In this document: positions 22,788-33,538 of the stretch, in pieces | How positions within the stretch are numbered: position 1 is the stretch's first letter | Layout: each line of letters starts with the position of its first letter | From: Phaeosaccion multiseriatum | Taxonomy: Eukaryota; Ochrophyta, other classes | DNA: 64,000 nt | NCBI GenBank assembly: GCA_965112735.1 | Contig: OZ218961.1 | Coordinates: 2,852,001 to 2,916,000 of the forward strand | Direction of reading: 5' to 3' | Program-made: the position numbers and the translations under genes | Notes under the pieces: generated by a model | Databases searched by the model: none | What the model was told of the DNA's origin: nothing | Seen by the model: only the letters and a program-made list of their open reading frames with translations

Positions 22788-25700
22788 TTACACCGCAGCA
22801 GCTGCGTTCTCGGCTGTACGGCTGTGCTTCTCTCCCTCCCCTGCAGCAAGGGCTTTAAACCTCGCACAGATAGGAGCCAACGCAGACACGCTGTCTGCGC
22901 ACTCGTCCAGAATCGAACCCGCGCCTTGCTCGTCGAGCACGCACACGAGGGCCCCTACTTGCTCCGCCGCCGCCCGCACCTGCTGGAGCAACAGCTCCGT
23001 TGCACGCCCCCTCGGGTGGCACCAGTAGCTACTGATGCTGCTCTTGCTGCTGCTGCTGCTGGTGGTGGTGGTGGTGGTGCTGCTGCTGCTCTCTGCTGTG
23101 TGGTCAGGGGGGTTTGTCTCAGCGCATACGAGGAGGACATTGCAGAGCACTTTGCCGGAGTGTGCGGGCACCCGTGGCCACGTGTAGAGGAGGGCGGAGT
23201 GTAGCGTCGACAGTACCGCCCGACTCACAAGCAGGTCCTTGGTACGGAGTTGCTGTAACAGGCACAAGAGGAGCGGTCGGAGATGTTCGGCCTGAGGGTA
23301 GACGAGGAGAGGGAGCAGGAAGAGGAGCCGGGTCCATAGTGTGAAGGAGGGTGAGGGTAGAGCAGTAGGGAAGAAACAGATGAGCAGGGACGAAGGAAAG
23401 AGAAGAGGAGGCTAGGCGAAAGAGGAAACGCCAACTTCCGACTCTGCCCCGCACGATTTCACACGCAGAGGTGAGCAGTCCTTCCGTCACCCCCTCCATC
23501 CACCCGCATCGTCACCCCGCCCCCTCCCCTCCTCCCCCCCCCGAACTCCTCCCTGGGTCTTGTTGGAGAGAATGCCCTCGTCCAGTCAGCCCCGTAAGTG
23601 AAATAAGCACACACCGTCCACTGCCATCCTCACTGTCTTCTCCATCGTACCAGAGCAAAGCCCCCGTGCACTCGAGGGGAAGCGATGAGCGCATGCAGCC
23701 CTGTCACCATGGCGACCTTGACATCGGCGTTGGTGATTCGCGAGATCCTCTTGACGACGACGGGTACGAGGCAGCGTGCCGCATGCTGCTGAGACGACGA
23801 GAAGGAAGAGCGGGGGCTGGCCTGAAGCAAAGCAGAAACGCAATCGACCCAAGCGTCAAAGGCGGCAGCGTCGCTCAGTCGCTCTGCGTGCCGGCCGAGA
23901 GCATCCCAGAGGAGATCACCGTGCCATGCAATCTCTGTGGGGGTGCCTTCAGCGATGAGGTGTCGGAGGAGGGAGAGGCCTACACACACGCGAGGGACTT
24001 CGTAGTCGTCTGTGGAGGAGGAGGGGAGGGGAGGGGAGAAGACGGTCAGCTTGACGCAGATGGAGTTGAGAATCCCAAAGTTTCTTGTGTACCGAGTGTA
24101 CCGCATGTGAGCGTGTGTGCGACATGCGTGCGTGCGTGCGTGAAGAGAGTGAGCGTAGAGAAGATCCTTCACAGAACAGCAAGAGAGCTTCCACTGCTGA
24201 AGCAGCAGATCTCCGCAACGCTACTGCTGAGCCCAAAAATCCTTTCAAATACCCCGGATAACCCTCTCTCCCTACTGAGCACAAGCAACGAACCTGCGAT
24301 GGGAAGAACGAGTGGCAGCAGCAGCCCGAAATGCTCCCCGCTGAGGTGAGGGAAGCGCACCGCCCTGACCAACGCAGCCACCGAGTGTACCCCTGCGGCT
24401 GAGCACCGGCTGTCTTGGAGGGCGAAGGTGTCGCTGCTCGAGGAGGAAGAGCCTCCTGCTGAGGCGTTGCCTTTGCTGGTCAACCTCAGCTTCTCCCTCA
24501 GACGAGTGGCCATCGCCTGCAAGAGGTCTACGGCCATCTTCTGCTTCTTATGCTTCTTCTTCATGCTGCTGGTGCTGCTGGTTGTGGTGGTGGTGGTGGT
24601 GGTGGTGGTGGTGGTGGTGGAAGAAGTACGAAATAGGTCTTGTGACTGCGCCTGCTGCTGCGGCTGAGAGCGAGGGCTGGTGGCGGCAAAGAGGCTTGCA
24701 AGGTCGTCTACATCCACCCGCCCCTGCTCCTTCTGTTCAAGTACCTCCTCGCTTGACAAGGACCACAAGGCTCGACACACCACGGTCATACAGTCTCTGG
24801 GTAGGGTCGACTTCAGCCTCCATGGCTGGGTCACCCCCTCGGGCAAGACCCGCTGCCGAGAGGGCAAGGCCTGCTTGGTCCCGGTCTTGCTCGTGACCGC
24901 GCAGCAGCAGTGACTACAATAGCAGGGAAGAGGAGCGAGTACGCTGCCACCGCTCCTCCACCTTCCCTCTCCTCCTCTCATCTGCTGCTCCAGCTGCGTC
25001 TGCTGGGCGGCCTTGGCGGCACAAAACTCACCACCGACCCTGTCAGCAGCGAGGGCAGAAGGAGCTTCTGCCCCCAGCCACGGCAGCAGCGAGACTGCCA
25101 CTTCTACCAGCCATGTGGGCATGTTGTCCTTGTCATCTGGAGGAGGGGTTGCCACACCTTCTGCGTCCCCCCCATCCGACGTGCCATTGTACTTCCCCCC
25201 CTCTCCATCTAAGAATAGGAATTCGCCACGTGTCCCGAAGAAGAGCAGCAGGGTATTCCGAGCGCAGGTGAGCAGCACATGCGAGACACCTGCTAGCCAG
25301 CTCTCCAAGACTGATAGCGGCCGCCCATAGTCTTGGGCATTGGACTCTTCCCCTCGAAGGATGGCCCAGGCACGGGGTATGCAGGTCAAGGCCTTTGCAA
25401 GGCTCAGCAGCAACGCTCTTGGGGGAGGAGAAGCTGGGGGCTTTGCCCCTTCCTCTCGACAGTGGGAAGATCCCTTCCCCTTCGCCTCCCCCCCGCCCTC
25501 CTGCTCCTCCTCGCTCTTCTGCCGCTCATCGTGTTGCTTCCCTTGACCATACCCCCGCCCCCCTTCCCCTCCTAAGCATAGAAGCATGACCTCCGTGCAC
25601 AGGCCCTGAGCATACAGCACCTTGAAGGCCTTGATGGCCCTCTCCTGCCCGCTCTTTTCAAGTGCGGGAGCTAAGGACGACAAAGATGCCAGCGACGTGA

Positions 25701-26103
25701 CGGCCCGCCCTAGGTCATCAGAGAAGCGGAGGAAGGAAAGTACCGCTACAGAAAGGCTCTCTCCGTCGCCCCCGGCCGGAAGAGCCGCCACTGACTCGAG
25801 CAGTTGGATGGGAAGCGTCTCCCGCTCCTCGCCGGGTCGAAAAGGTACCTTTCTCATGTACGCCACAGTGCCATCTGCAGATCCAGAAGTAGCAGACGAA
25901 GACGAAGAAGAAGCAGAAGAAGCTGCGGCTCCCGCGGCTAGAGGGCTCGAAGCCCACGTCAGCTCCAGCTCGTCCGGAGAAGGAGGCATGGAGGGCAGAG
26001 AGGTCGCCACAGCATCTTGCACCTCTCTCAGACACGCCTTTGCGTTGACCGGGGTGTCGCGGGCCCTCTGAAGCAGCAGCTTCCACCCATGATCATCTTG
26101 CAT
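22788..26103 (-). CDS. TTI2-like HEAT-repeat protein (TTT complex candidate)
   Basis: Three exons join with matching phases: 24294-26103, 23651-24009 and 22788-23291, giving 890 residues. It is helical throughout. Conserved-looking blocks are the segment LPLVLPIADDYEVPRV across the first splice, GLSLLRHLIAEGTPTEIAWH, GRHAERLSDAAAFDAWVDCV, and AEHLRPLLLCLLQQLRTKDL in the last exon. This order (P-x-LL-D-D-Y/W-E, then GLxLLxHL, then a W-x-G segment) is what I associate with Tti2. Tti2 works with Tel2 and Tti1 as an Hsp90 co-chaperone maturing TOR/ATM-type kinases. The protein is longer than human TTI2 because of low-complexity inserts (poly-S, poly-T, EEEQEGGG). Other HEAT families remain possible. 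It diverges from the LAS1-like gene and converges on the HPS5-like gene. Confidence 0.5.
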
Positions 26104-26320
26104 TTGTTTTGTCCAAATCCTCTCTTTCTCGCCTTATCTCTCTCTTATCTCTCTCTCCGTGCGGCGGGCGAAGTAGGGATCATTTTTTTTTTTTTTAGTA
26201 GGGATCAAGTAGGAGAACTTTCAATCCACGGTGAGTCACAGATGCCGACGAGACGATAGACATGGACGATCCCTTCGTCCCACCCAGCACCCAGCTCCCT
26301 TTTTAGTTTGGCGTGGTAAT
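26104..26320. promoter_or_regulatory. Divergent intergenic region between TTI2-like and LAS1-like genes
   Basis: 217 bp between start codons, with a T12 run near 26180. A shared promoter is inferred from spacing. Confidence 0.4.
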
Positions 26321-28333
26321 ATGGCTAAGAAGAGGGGCCGGAGCAGTAGCACCGCCGCCCCAGTCCCACTCTACCATCATCACCCCCCTCGCCGGCCGTA
26401 CAGTTCGACCGTGCCGAGGCTTCTCCCCTGGCAAGACTGGGAGGAGTGGAGGCATGTGCATTCTTTGCTCTTCTCTTTGGCTCCCGGCGATCGCTGGCAA
26501 GGTGTCGAGCACGTGTCGGTGTGGCGCGCGAGGGAGCGGTTGCCCCAAGCCATAGACTCGACTGCTCACTTGGTGGAGCAGCAGCTCATTGACCAGACGC
26601 CAGTATCAGAGGCAGTAGGGGCAATGGCTCCGAGGAGTGAAATAGAGCGGCGTCTGGCATACTCAGCGGTGATACTCAGATGTGTGAATGGCTTGCTGGA
26701 CGACAAGCAGCAGGGAGTCCACGCGATGTCGATTGCCTCTCTGGCGCGCGGAGTGGGGCTTCCTGTGTGGCTCGTGGATCTTCGTCACCACGCCACGCAC
26801 AAAGATATGCCTAGCTTGAGTACGCTGCAGCTGGCAGGGGCGTCCTTACTCGACTTTATGGCGCAGAACTATTGGGCAGCCCAGCTGGAGCACCTCGACT
26901 TCCTGGCAACGGCCTTTGAACGACTGCTCAAGCCCTACGTCATAGCTGCTACTGCCGCTGCTGCTACCGCTGATGAGAAGAGTAGAAGTGGGATTTCCTC
27001 CTCCAAGCAACCGAAGGGGGCCAGTGCGGCGGCGTTGAGCTGCGCGGCGGACTTGCTGGAGCACACCACTCCAACCTCGCTGCTGCACATTCTCACCCAA
27101 CGCCTGGTCTGGCCGCGATTGGACTTGGGCCTCCTACTCTCGCCCGCTGCTACAACCTCGCTGATGGACAAGGAGGGCGGGCAACAAAAGGGGGGCAGTA
27201 GCAGCAGTGGTATTGGCGGGGACGATGGCAACGGCGAACAAGCCCGTGTGGACGCAGTGTTTCAATCTCTCAAGCCCCTGTACCTACCTCTGCTGTGTAA
27301 GTGCACCGAGAGCTCCTACGGCTTTGGTGCGGCGCTCCTCGTCACCCTGGTGGAGCGGGTACTCATGCAGCAGCAGCAGCAGCAGCAGCAGCCTGAGTGC
27401 TGGCTGGAGTTGGGCCTCTGCCTGCGCTGGGTGCGTCTTTTGCTCAGTAGAGAGTGGATGTTGGCAAACACGGCTGCCTACGGGGAATATTCTGTTGGCG
27501 AGAGGGGCGGGGATGGAAAGGAAGAGGCGCGAAAGGAGAAAGGGAAGGACAACAGCAGCAGTAGCAGTAGCAGTAGCACACCACCAGGCAAGAGGAAGAG
27601 GAGTGAAATGAAGTCATCCTCTGATGGCAACAGTGACGATGACGAAGGCACTTCCGCCCCTCTTGGATTCCTCGTGCAAGTTGCTCACATGGCTGTGCCC
27701 GAGCTGCTGAGACGGTGCTTGGAGACGTTGCATGACACCGGTCACGGCGCGTATGCCTCCATTCCTTCCACATCTGATGGCCACAGCAGCACCGAGTCCG
27801 TTGCCAAGGGAGCCTCCCCCGCACCCCCCGCGGCCCTTCTTGGCCTGAAGCAGGTGCTGTCTGCAGCGTTGGGGGCGGATCTCGCGACTGAAATCGCTGA
27901 GGACGTATCGAGCGCCATGGCTATGCCTTCATCATCATCTTCTTCGACTCCTGTTCCTGTTGCTACCGCTACTCAGTCACTGCTCGGCGATCCGGACCAG
28001 CCTTCTCCTGGGTGTGAAGCGAGTAGGTCATCATCATCATCATCAGTAGCAGCAGCAGGAGGAGGAGAAGGAGAAGGAGGAGGAGAAGGAGGAGAAGGAC
28101 AGGGCTTGTTGAGCCTTGAGGAGATGGAGAAGCTGCTGTTGGAGTCGGACAAGGGGGCGAGTACGACCGTTCCCACACCACAGCCGAGCGAACCTGAGCA
28201 GCAGCAGGAAGGCGGGCGGACAAGCGCCCCCCCGGGGGGCCGTGTGGGGGTGCGCGTGGGATGGGCCAAGTGCGAGAGGTGGACACCGTGTGCCATCGGA
28301 GCTTTGCCTGGGTGGAGCTGCACCCCCCTCTAA
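26321..28333 (+). CDS. LAS1: LAS1-like pre-rRNA (ITS2) endoribonuclease
   Basis: A single exon of 670 residues. The start MAKKRGRSSS is the first ATG in frame. The N-terminal HEPN-type domain reads WQDWEEWRHVHSLLF (37-51), RRLAYSAVILRCVNGLLD (110-127), SIASLARGVGLPVWLVDLRH (137-156) and HHATHKDMPSL. The catalytic R-x4-H signature is R155-H-H-A-T-H160. LAS1 cleaves ITS2 during 60S ribosome assembly together with the GRC3 kinase, in the nucleolus. The C-terminus ends with a tryptophan-rich WAKCERWTPCAIGALPGW segment, which in this family contacts the kinase. The middle and C-terminal regions hold poly-Q, poly-S and GEGGGEGG tracts. There are no introns, unlike most neighbours. An AATAAA lies at 28463-28468. 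Confidence is high on the HEPN motif. Confidence 0.85.
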   Translation: MAKKRGRSSSTAAPVPLYHHHPPRRPYSSTVPRLLPWQDWEEWRHVHSLLFSLAPGDRWQGVEHVSVWRARERLPQAIDSTAHLVEQQLIDQTPVSEAVGAMAPRSEIERRLAYSAVILRCVNGLLDDKQQGVHAMSIASLARGVGLPVWLVDLRHHATHKDMPSLSTLQLAGASLLDFMAQNYWAAQLEHLDFLATAFERLLKPYVIAATAAAATADEKSRSGISSSKQPKGASAAALSCAADLLEHTTPTSLLHILTQRLVWPRLDLGLLLSPAATTSLMDKEGGQQKGGSSSSGIGGDDGNGEQARVDAVFQSLKPLYLPLLCKCTESSYGFGAALLVTLVERVLMQQQQQQQQPECWLELGLCLRWVRLLLSREWMLANTAAYGEYSVGERGGDGKEEARKEKGKDNSSSSSSSSTPPGKRKRSEMKSSSDGNSDDDEGTSAPLGFLVQVAHMAVPELLRRCLETLHDTGHGAYASIPSTSDGHSSTESVAKGASPAPPAALLGLKQVLSAALGADLATEIAEDVSSAMAMPSSSSSSTPVPVATATQSLLGDPDQPSPGCEASRSSSSSSVAAAGGGEGEGGGEGGEGQGLLSLEEMEKLLLESDKGASTTVPTPQPSEPEQQQEGGRTSAPPGGRVGVRVGWAKCERWTPCAIGALPGWSCTPL

Positions 28334-28732
28334 GAGCGCTCCAATAATGTAACGATCGATGGTACTGTATGGCGTGTGAGATGAGAGGGTTTACGGAAGA
28401 GTCATAGGATCGGTGCTGTATTTCGTTTCATTAGAAGCTCGCTTGTGTAATTGAGAAAAAAAAATAAAAATGGAATGTGTGGTGCCGGCACTGCCCCACA
28501 CTTGTGTAACGTATAAACTTGCTTGGAAATGGAAATGGTGCCGCTCTTGGCTTCTTCTCGTTGCGGAAGCAGCTTCACACTGTACACTTCCCTCCCGACA
28601 CATCCTCACTTGTAACGATATGCCCACATCGGGCATCGCCCCGCAAGACTCCCGATGTGCCCATAGGAATGTCCGTGTAGTGGCTGGTGCATTGCCAGGC
28701 CTCGTCCCTCATATCCGAATGTCCCTCTCTCA
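28334..28732. other. Convergent intergenic region
   Basis: 399 bp between two stop codons. It contains an A9-TAAAAA stretch with AATAAA at 28463-28468 (for LAS1) and nothing else recognisable. Confidence 0.6.
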
Positions 28733-29632
28733 TCATCGCGAAGGGAAGTTCCAGTCATCCGCCGGAGGGGGCAGCCGCCGTGGGGCGTCACACTCCGCAC
28801 ACATGACTGTGCCCGCGCCCTGGCACTCTCCACACTTGGAAGGGCTCACGTCGTCAGTAAAGAGAAAGCCTTTGCCCTTACACGCAAGGCACTTGACCAT
28901 GCCCACGTCGTCGCACATCGAGCAGGCTCGCACCCCGACTGCGGTGCCACTACTTCTACTCTGCTGCTGCCTCGTGGCCACTTCTGCCTCTTCCTCCTCC
29001 TGAACATCTCTCGCTCCCCTCCGTGAGCCAACGGCTGCTTTGTAGAACTCGGACTTCTTCATTCGCCACTTCCCGTCCAACTTCTCCTCTGGGGGCTCCC
29101 ACTGAGGCAGCCCTTGCTCTTCACGTGACTCTGCGCTCCAGCGGATGCCCAAGAAGCCAAATGTGCCCCACACAACCCCGTACACCAAGCAATCGAAGAG
29201 CTGCTGCGCAGTCGGAGCCACAAACTCGAACCCTGACGCCACCATCCTCCTCTGCGTCTGTCGGACTCGCTCGCGTCTGCTCCTGCTCCTGGTGCCCCTA
29301 CTCCTAGTCCTACTGCAACTACTTCCACCTCTCGTCAGTGTCCTGCCGCTCGCCCCACAACCACACCCTCCGTCTGCGTGGCCCATGTTCTCGAAGGTTG
29401 CCCTCGCAGCTAGACCCCCATCTCTTCTGCGCACCCTCGGCGCCAGAGAGGACAGGCCAAGGGCCCCGTCCTCTTGTGCTCGCCCTGCCCTGTTGTTCGC
29501 ACGCAAGACCGCTTGCCGCTGAGGCATTTGGGGCACAAAGGCAGCTACCCCGCACATACTTCCTTGTTGATTGTACTCGCTGCAGCAGCAGGTCATTACC
29601 GCCAGCGCAAAGGGGATTTTGATGTGCTTCAT
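28733..29632 (-). CDS. DnaJ-type (CxxCxGxG) zinc-finger protein with plastid presequence
   Basis: A single exon of 299 residues starting at MKHIKIPFALAVM. A hydrophobic signal segment is followed by CGVAAFVPQMP (about 27-37), an A-A-F site of the heterokont plastid type, then a basic Ser/Arg-rich transit-like region. A hydrophobic segment (LFDCLVYGVVWGTFGFLGI) suggests membrane contact. The C-terminal third has four CxxC pairs: CSMC, CLACKGKG, CGECQGAG and CAEC. This is the DnaJ zinc-finger arrangement without a J domain. In plants, J-less proteins of this kind (BSD2, LQY1, PSA2 types) assist Rubisco or photosystem assembly. I cannot choose among them. A role as a plastid assembly factor or disulfide chaperone is inferred. 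It is divergent from the HhH gene. Confidence 0.75.
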   Translation of the reverse strand: MKHIKIPFALAVMTCCCSEYNQQGSMCGVAAFVPQMPQRQAVLRANNRAGRAQEDGALGLSSLAPRVRRRDGGLAARATFENMGHADGGCGCGASGRTLTRGGSSCSRTRSRGTRSRSRRERVRQTQRRMVASGFEFVAPTAQQLFDCLVYGVVWGTFGFLGIRWSAESREEQGLPQWEPPEEKLDGKWRMKKSEFYKAAVGSRRGARDVQEEEEAEVATRQQQSRSSGTAVGVRACSMCDDVGMVKCLACKGKGFLFTDDVSPSKCGECQGAGTVMCAECDAPRRLPPPADDWNFPSR

Positions 29633-29930
29633 TGGCTCAGTCACCAACACCTTTTAATTGGGCGTGCTCTGCTTCTTTCTTCTCCTTCCTTCACCTTGAG
29701 GCCGAACGAATGGCCAGGTATAGACTGTGGCCAATGAGGGCGTGGTGATGGTAGGAGAAAAGGAGAGAAAAGGAAGAGGGAGTAGTGGGGCCGCTGGCCG
29801 CCCGCATGAGCTCTTCTTTTTTTCTCGAGGCCCTCGACACGTTCCGGCCCGCTCTTTTGGATCCCTTTTTTTTTTGAAAGCTTCTTCCCCCCGTTTCCCT
29901 CTCCTCTCTGCTACACTCCCACACTGAGCC
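29633..29930. promoter_or_regulatory. Divergent intergenic region between DnaJ-type and HhH genes
   Basis: 298 bp between start codons, with a T9 run near 29870. Promoter function is inferred from position. Confidence 0.35.
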
Positions 29931-31470
29931 ATGGCGAATACGGAGGACAAAGTGGTCGTGGAGGAGACTGAGGGAGGAGAGGAGCCAAAGAAGACCACCA
30001 AGAAGAACAAGAAGAAGAGAGCCGCCCCCGAGGCATCCACCCCCTCATCCGCTGCACCGCCCATTAGCGACGACCTGGTTTGGTGAGTGCGTTATCCGCC
30101 GAGCCTGCTCGTCCCTCCTTGCGTCTTACAGGCTTTCGCGCCCTCGTGATGGAGTGGAGCGGGCCTGGACCTGGCACTCTTGCTCTGATCAAGGGCGGGG
30201 AACTCAACCCTCTTCCCTTCCTCCTGCTTTGATATCCTGCTTTCCTCAGAAGAGAACTCAACGCTCTCCCTTCCCCTTCTTTCAGGTCCATGCCGGCCAC
30301 CAAGGAGGGCAAGAAGGAGATGATGAACGAGATGATCGCCTTGCTGATTAAGCAGGGCGTTAAGGTGGATGCCGACTCTGTCGACCACAAGAGGTCGGTC
30401 ATTGCCCTCTTCGATGCGGAGAAGGACTCAGAGGAGCAGGTGAAAGCCAAGACGCTGGTGCAAGCGGCCGGTGATAAGTTTGGTTATGAGGACGGATTTG
30501 GGGGCGAACGGGAGACCGCCAAGAAGGCGCGTGCCTCGAAGGTGAGGGGGGGAGGTAGCAGGAGGCTCGTCCATCAGTCTTAGACCTCCCTTTTATTTTG
30601 TTTCATTCCGTGGTCGTGCCTTCGTCTTCAATGCTTGCTTTGGAGAAGGAAGTAGACAGATTGATCTTGGAGGATCTTATATCTTCTTGTTGTTGTGTCG
30701 TACTCCTCGCTGTGCTTCGTTCCTTGCTCACGCCCGTCTGTTGTGTTTGTTTGTGTGTTTGGAGAAGGAGTTAGAGGCTGTAGTGGAAGAGAACCTTCCT
30801 ATAGCCCGACTCTTCAAGCTCCTCTCCGACTACGCCTTCAAGACCGGCGACAAATTCAAGGTACGGTCACAGCGTACACGGTGTTTGGTACTTCTCGCGC
30901 CTTCCCCCGGTTCGTTCTTGCTTCGCTCATTTAGGGGAGGGGTGGAGGGTTATTGCTTCATGCACGTGATCGGCACTGTCGGTGGACGTGATGCTTCAAC
31001 GCGCACAAGCTCCAGCCACCTTCTCAACTCCCCTCCTCCTCTCCCCTGGCCTCCCGCCATGCTCTCGGGTCTTTCTATGCCATCTGCCTACGCCAGGGTG
31101 TGACCTACAAGAAGGTGGTGACTGCTCTGTGCGAGCACGAGGAGCCCGTTGACGAGAAGATCAAGCCGGGCAAGATTAAGGGGTTGGGGAAGAGCTCTTG
31201 TACCAAGATCAAGGTGACTTGACGCGCCTGACTCGTTTCGCTGTGCCTTCGGCCCTGCCTTCTCTCCGCTGCATATACAACAAGACACACATCACTTTGC
31301 TCTCTTCCATATTTGCATGCCGCTGCGTCCTAAGCTGAAACTGAAACCGAGACCTCCTTCCCAACCATGTATTCCCTCCCGCTGTTGTACTTCGGCCGCC
31401 TCAGGAGTTCTTTGAAACGGGCAAGATGGAGGCGGCCGAGGAGGCTCGTCAGTTCTTGTCCTCGTGCTGA
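29931..31470 (+). CDS. Stand-alone protein with DNA polymerase beta N-terminal (HhH, lyase-like) domain
   Basis: Five exons: 29931-30082, 30286-30541, 30768-30860, 31097-31213 and 31405-31470, 227 residues, all phases consistent. The N-terminus is basic and acidic (KKTTKKNKKKRAA). A middle helical block follows (MNEMIALLIKQGVKVDADSV). The C-terminal 90 residues read NLPIARLFKLLSDYAFKTGD, YKKVVTALCEHEEPV, KIKPGKIKGLGKSSCTKIKE and FFETGK, matching the order of the 8-kDa domain of polymerase beta/lambda (two helices, then a helix-hairpin-helix ending in F-x-x-TGK). The polymerase and nucleotidyltransferase parts are absent, and the stop follows 15 residues after the HhH. It may bind gapped DNA or act as a dRP lyase; a Lys precedes the GLG turn as in the enzyme. 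Function is inferred from fold only. Confidence 0.65.
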
Positions 31471-31531
31471 AGAGCGAGAGAGACGCGGCTTTCTTCGGGT
31501 TGTGCTGATTTGTGAAAACACAGACACACAT

Positions 31532-31564
<33 letters not shown>

Positions 31565-32236
31565 ACATCCGTTGGGGCATTAATAGGGTTTAGTTTAGCT
31601 GAGGGTATGGGTTTAGGCCTAGGGCGGCGTCTTTTTTGCAATGGTTGGGACCACCGGATGCAGGACCTCTCGTTTGCTCTGTAGCTGGTCTGGTGCAGCG
31701 CTCTGTACCTGCTTGGTTGCAGCGGCGGCTTGTTGAAATGTGGCAGTGGCCTGTCGTACTGAAGTGGGCGATTGGCGATGAGAATCGCATGCTACATTGG
31801 TCGTTGACGTTGTGCTTTTTTGTTTCTTTTGTATATTTCTTACAGACTCGAGGATGATAGGATAGCTTAGGGGTGACAGGATACTGTGGAAGGGGAGGGG
31901 GGTGGGGAAGGTCCGCGGAGAGTCAAGCTCTTTATTAATGGGCCCTGCAAGGGAAGGGTTACCTACAAACATGGAAACCCGTGAACCCCACCCACACACT
32001 TTATGGGGAAGGGGCCACCATGGCGCAAAGTCCCTCCCAAGGGCAAGAAAAAAGTTATGGAACTGATTCTACCACTGCCCCTGCGGCCTGTGTTCGTGCT
32101 TCTCGGTAGCCTCCTCTCGACGCTGCTGGGCCGCGAGGGCCTTGCTTGTTCCATCAGGAGGGTTCTTCAACCCTTGGTCCTCGCCTTGCACCGGTAGGGC
32201 CTTCCTTGCGTCGTCGCTGCGTGTAGTCTACACGCT
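31471..32236. other. Gene-poor region downstream of the HhH gene
   Basis: Contains a (CA)n run at about 31515-31562. At about 32056-32210 on the minus strand there is an exon-like open stretch (reads DDARKALPVQGEDQGLKNPP and continues to HRPQGQW stop), which may be an alternative last exon of the unresolved small gene next to it. No other feature is supported. Confidence 0.4.
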
Positions 32237-33029
32237 TCAGTTGTCAGTGCTGCCGTGCAGTCTATCATCTTCGTCCTTGACGAGCTGCGCGGGTGAGGGG
32301 GGGAGGGCTCTTTCAAGTGCTTCCGTGTTTGCCCCGCCACCCCTCTCCAGCCTACACTAGATTGATTACGCTCGGTCATCGCGTCGCACAGCATAGGGAG
32401 AGCGGTGTGAGAAAGCACCTGCGCCTTCTCTTTGTGAGACGAGGAAACAACAAGCGGCGCACAGAGAAAAGGAGGGGCGAGTGGCAAGGTGCAGTGGACA
32501 AATGAGCCGCTACTGTCCGCAAACGTCCTGGACCTCACATTGTCTGCGTGTATCACCACGAGATGGATTGTTGGCTCAAAATTACTAGAAACGGTGCCTA
32601 CAGACAAGGCTTGTCTCACTCTCATGTGCCGGGGCAGATACGTCGGTGCAAAGCCTCAAAACGAGGCTCCGCGAGTTGACCACCACCAAAGTTCACTGTA
32701 CCACCCTCGTAACAGACGAGAAAGTGAAATGATGTACCGCCCCCACACAGCTTTAGAAGCAGTGTGGGTGGGCGGTACGCTTTCTCGTCCTGACTTGGAA
32801 TGTGGATGTATCTCATCGACACATATAGCTTTAGAAGCAGTGTGGGTGGGCGGTACGCTTTCTCGTCCTGACTTGGAATGTGGATGTATCTCATCGACAC
32901 ATATAGTTCGCTCGCCTCTCTCCGTCCTCTCCCTCACAGTAATGCCAGATGCGCCCCGACATCCAGACTCACCCAGTTATCCTCCTTGTTCTTGCTGCTG
33001 CGGGTCTTCGACGTGGCCAGGCGCATCAT
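32237..33029 (-). CDS. Possible small minus-strand gene (splicing unresolved)
   Basis: A clean first exon is visible at 32973-33029: MMRLATSKTRSSKNKEDNW followed by a perfect GTGAGT donor. A plausible last exon lies at 32237-32284, after a CCCGCGCAG acceptor, reading LVKDEDDRLHGSTDN and stop. The exons between, if any, cannot be fixed. The interval also holds a 78-bp tandem duplication. The product would be small, basic then acidic, with no family I recognise. It could also be untranslated or a relic. It would form a head-to-head pair with RagA, fitting the alternating layout. Confidence 0.3.
32749..32906. repeat. 78-bp perfect tandem duplication
   Basis: Two identical 78-bp units (32749-32826 and 32827-32904) beginning AGCTTTAGAAGCAGTGTGGG. 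The sequence just upstream (GTACCGCCCCCACAC, ending 32749) is nearly the inverse of GTGTGGGTGGGCGGTAC in each unit, so a hairpin can form. Confidence 0.9.
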
Positions 33030-33538
33030 GAGAGAGAGAGGCGGGCCTCGCTGAGAAAGAGACGGGGGCCTCGCTCCCTCCCAATCCAATGAAACTCAGA
33101 GAGAGAAGCGAGTGGAAGCACGGCAGGCCGCCACGGCTATTGATGCGAAACAGCTGCAGTAGGTGGATCCCATCCACCTGTGTAAGCAAGCCCTACATGG
33201 TAAAGAAGAGAGACGCTTAGAGAGAGGTTAGAGAGAGAGGAATTGAGGGAGTGATGGAGAAGATCGCTTGCTTGGGTCAAGGCCCCCAGGAAGGGGCTTC
33301 CCCTCTCCAATTCTCCTCTATCCTCTAAGGGCAAGAGCGCCCTTTCCCTCTCCTTCATTCATATCTGAAGAGCGGCGAAGAGAAGGATCGACAGCAGCAG
33401 ACTTTCAGGGTGCGGCTGGGGCTTTTCACGTTCTCCCGGTGCGAAGAGCGGCTTAACGAAAGAGCAGCCAGCGCAAGAACCCAAGAGCGGAGCATCAGAG
33501 CCGCACGCACGCACCTTTCGTAGGTCAGAGCGGACGGG
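33030..33538. promoter_or_regulatory. Upstream region of RagA
   Basis: 509 bp between the putative small gene (-) and RagA (+). It is GA-rich around 33030-33250. No TATA box or other motif is recognised. Confidence 0.3.

Noticed and set aside
31619-31999. 126-codon minus-strand frame
   Set aside because: No recognisable motif and unremarkable composition. It lies downstream of a complete gene.
32003-32197. Plus-strand frame with Kozak-like GCCACCATGG nearby
   Set aside because: The frame from that ATG is short and the other has no motif. The minus strand looks more coding here.
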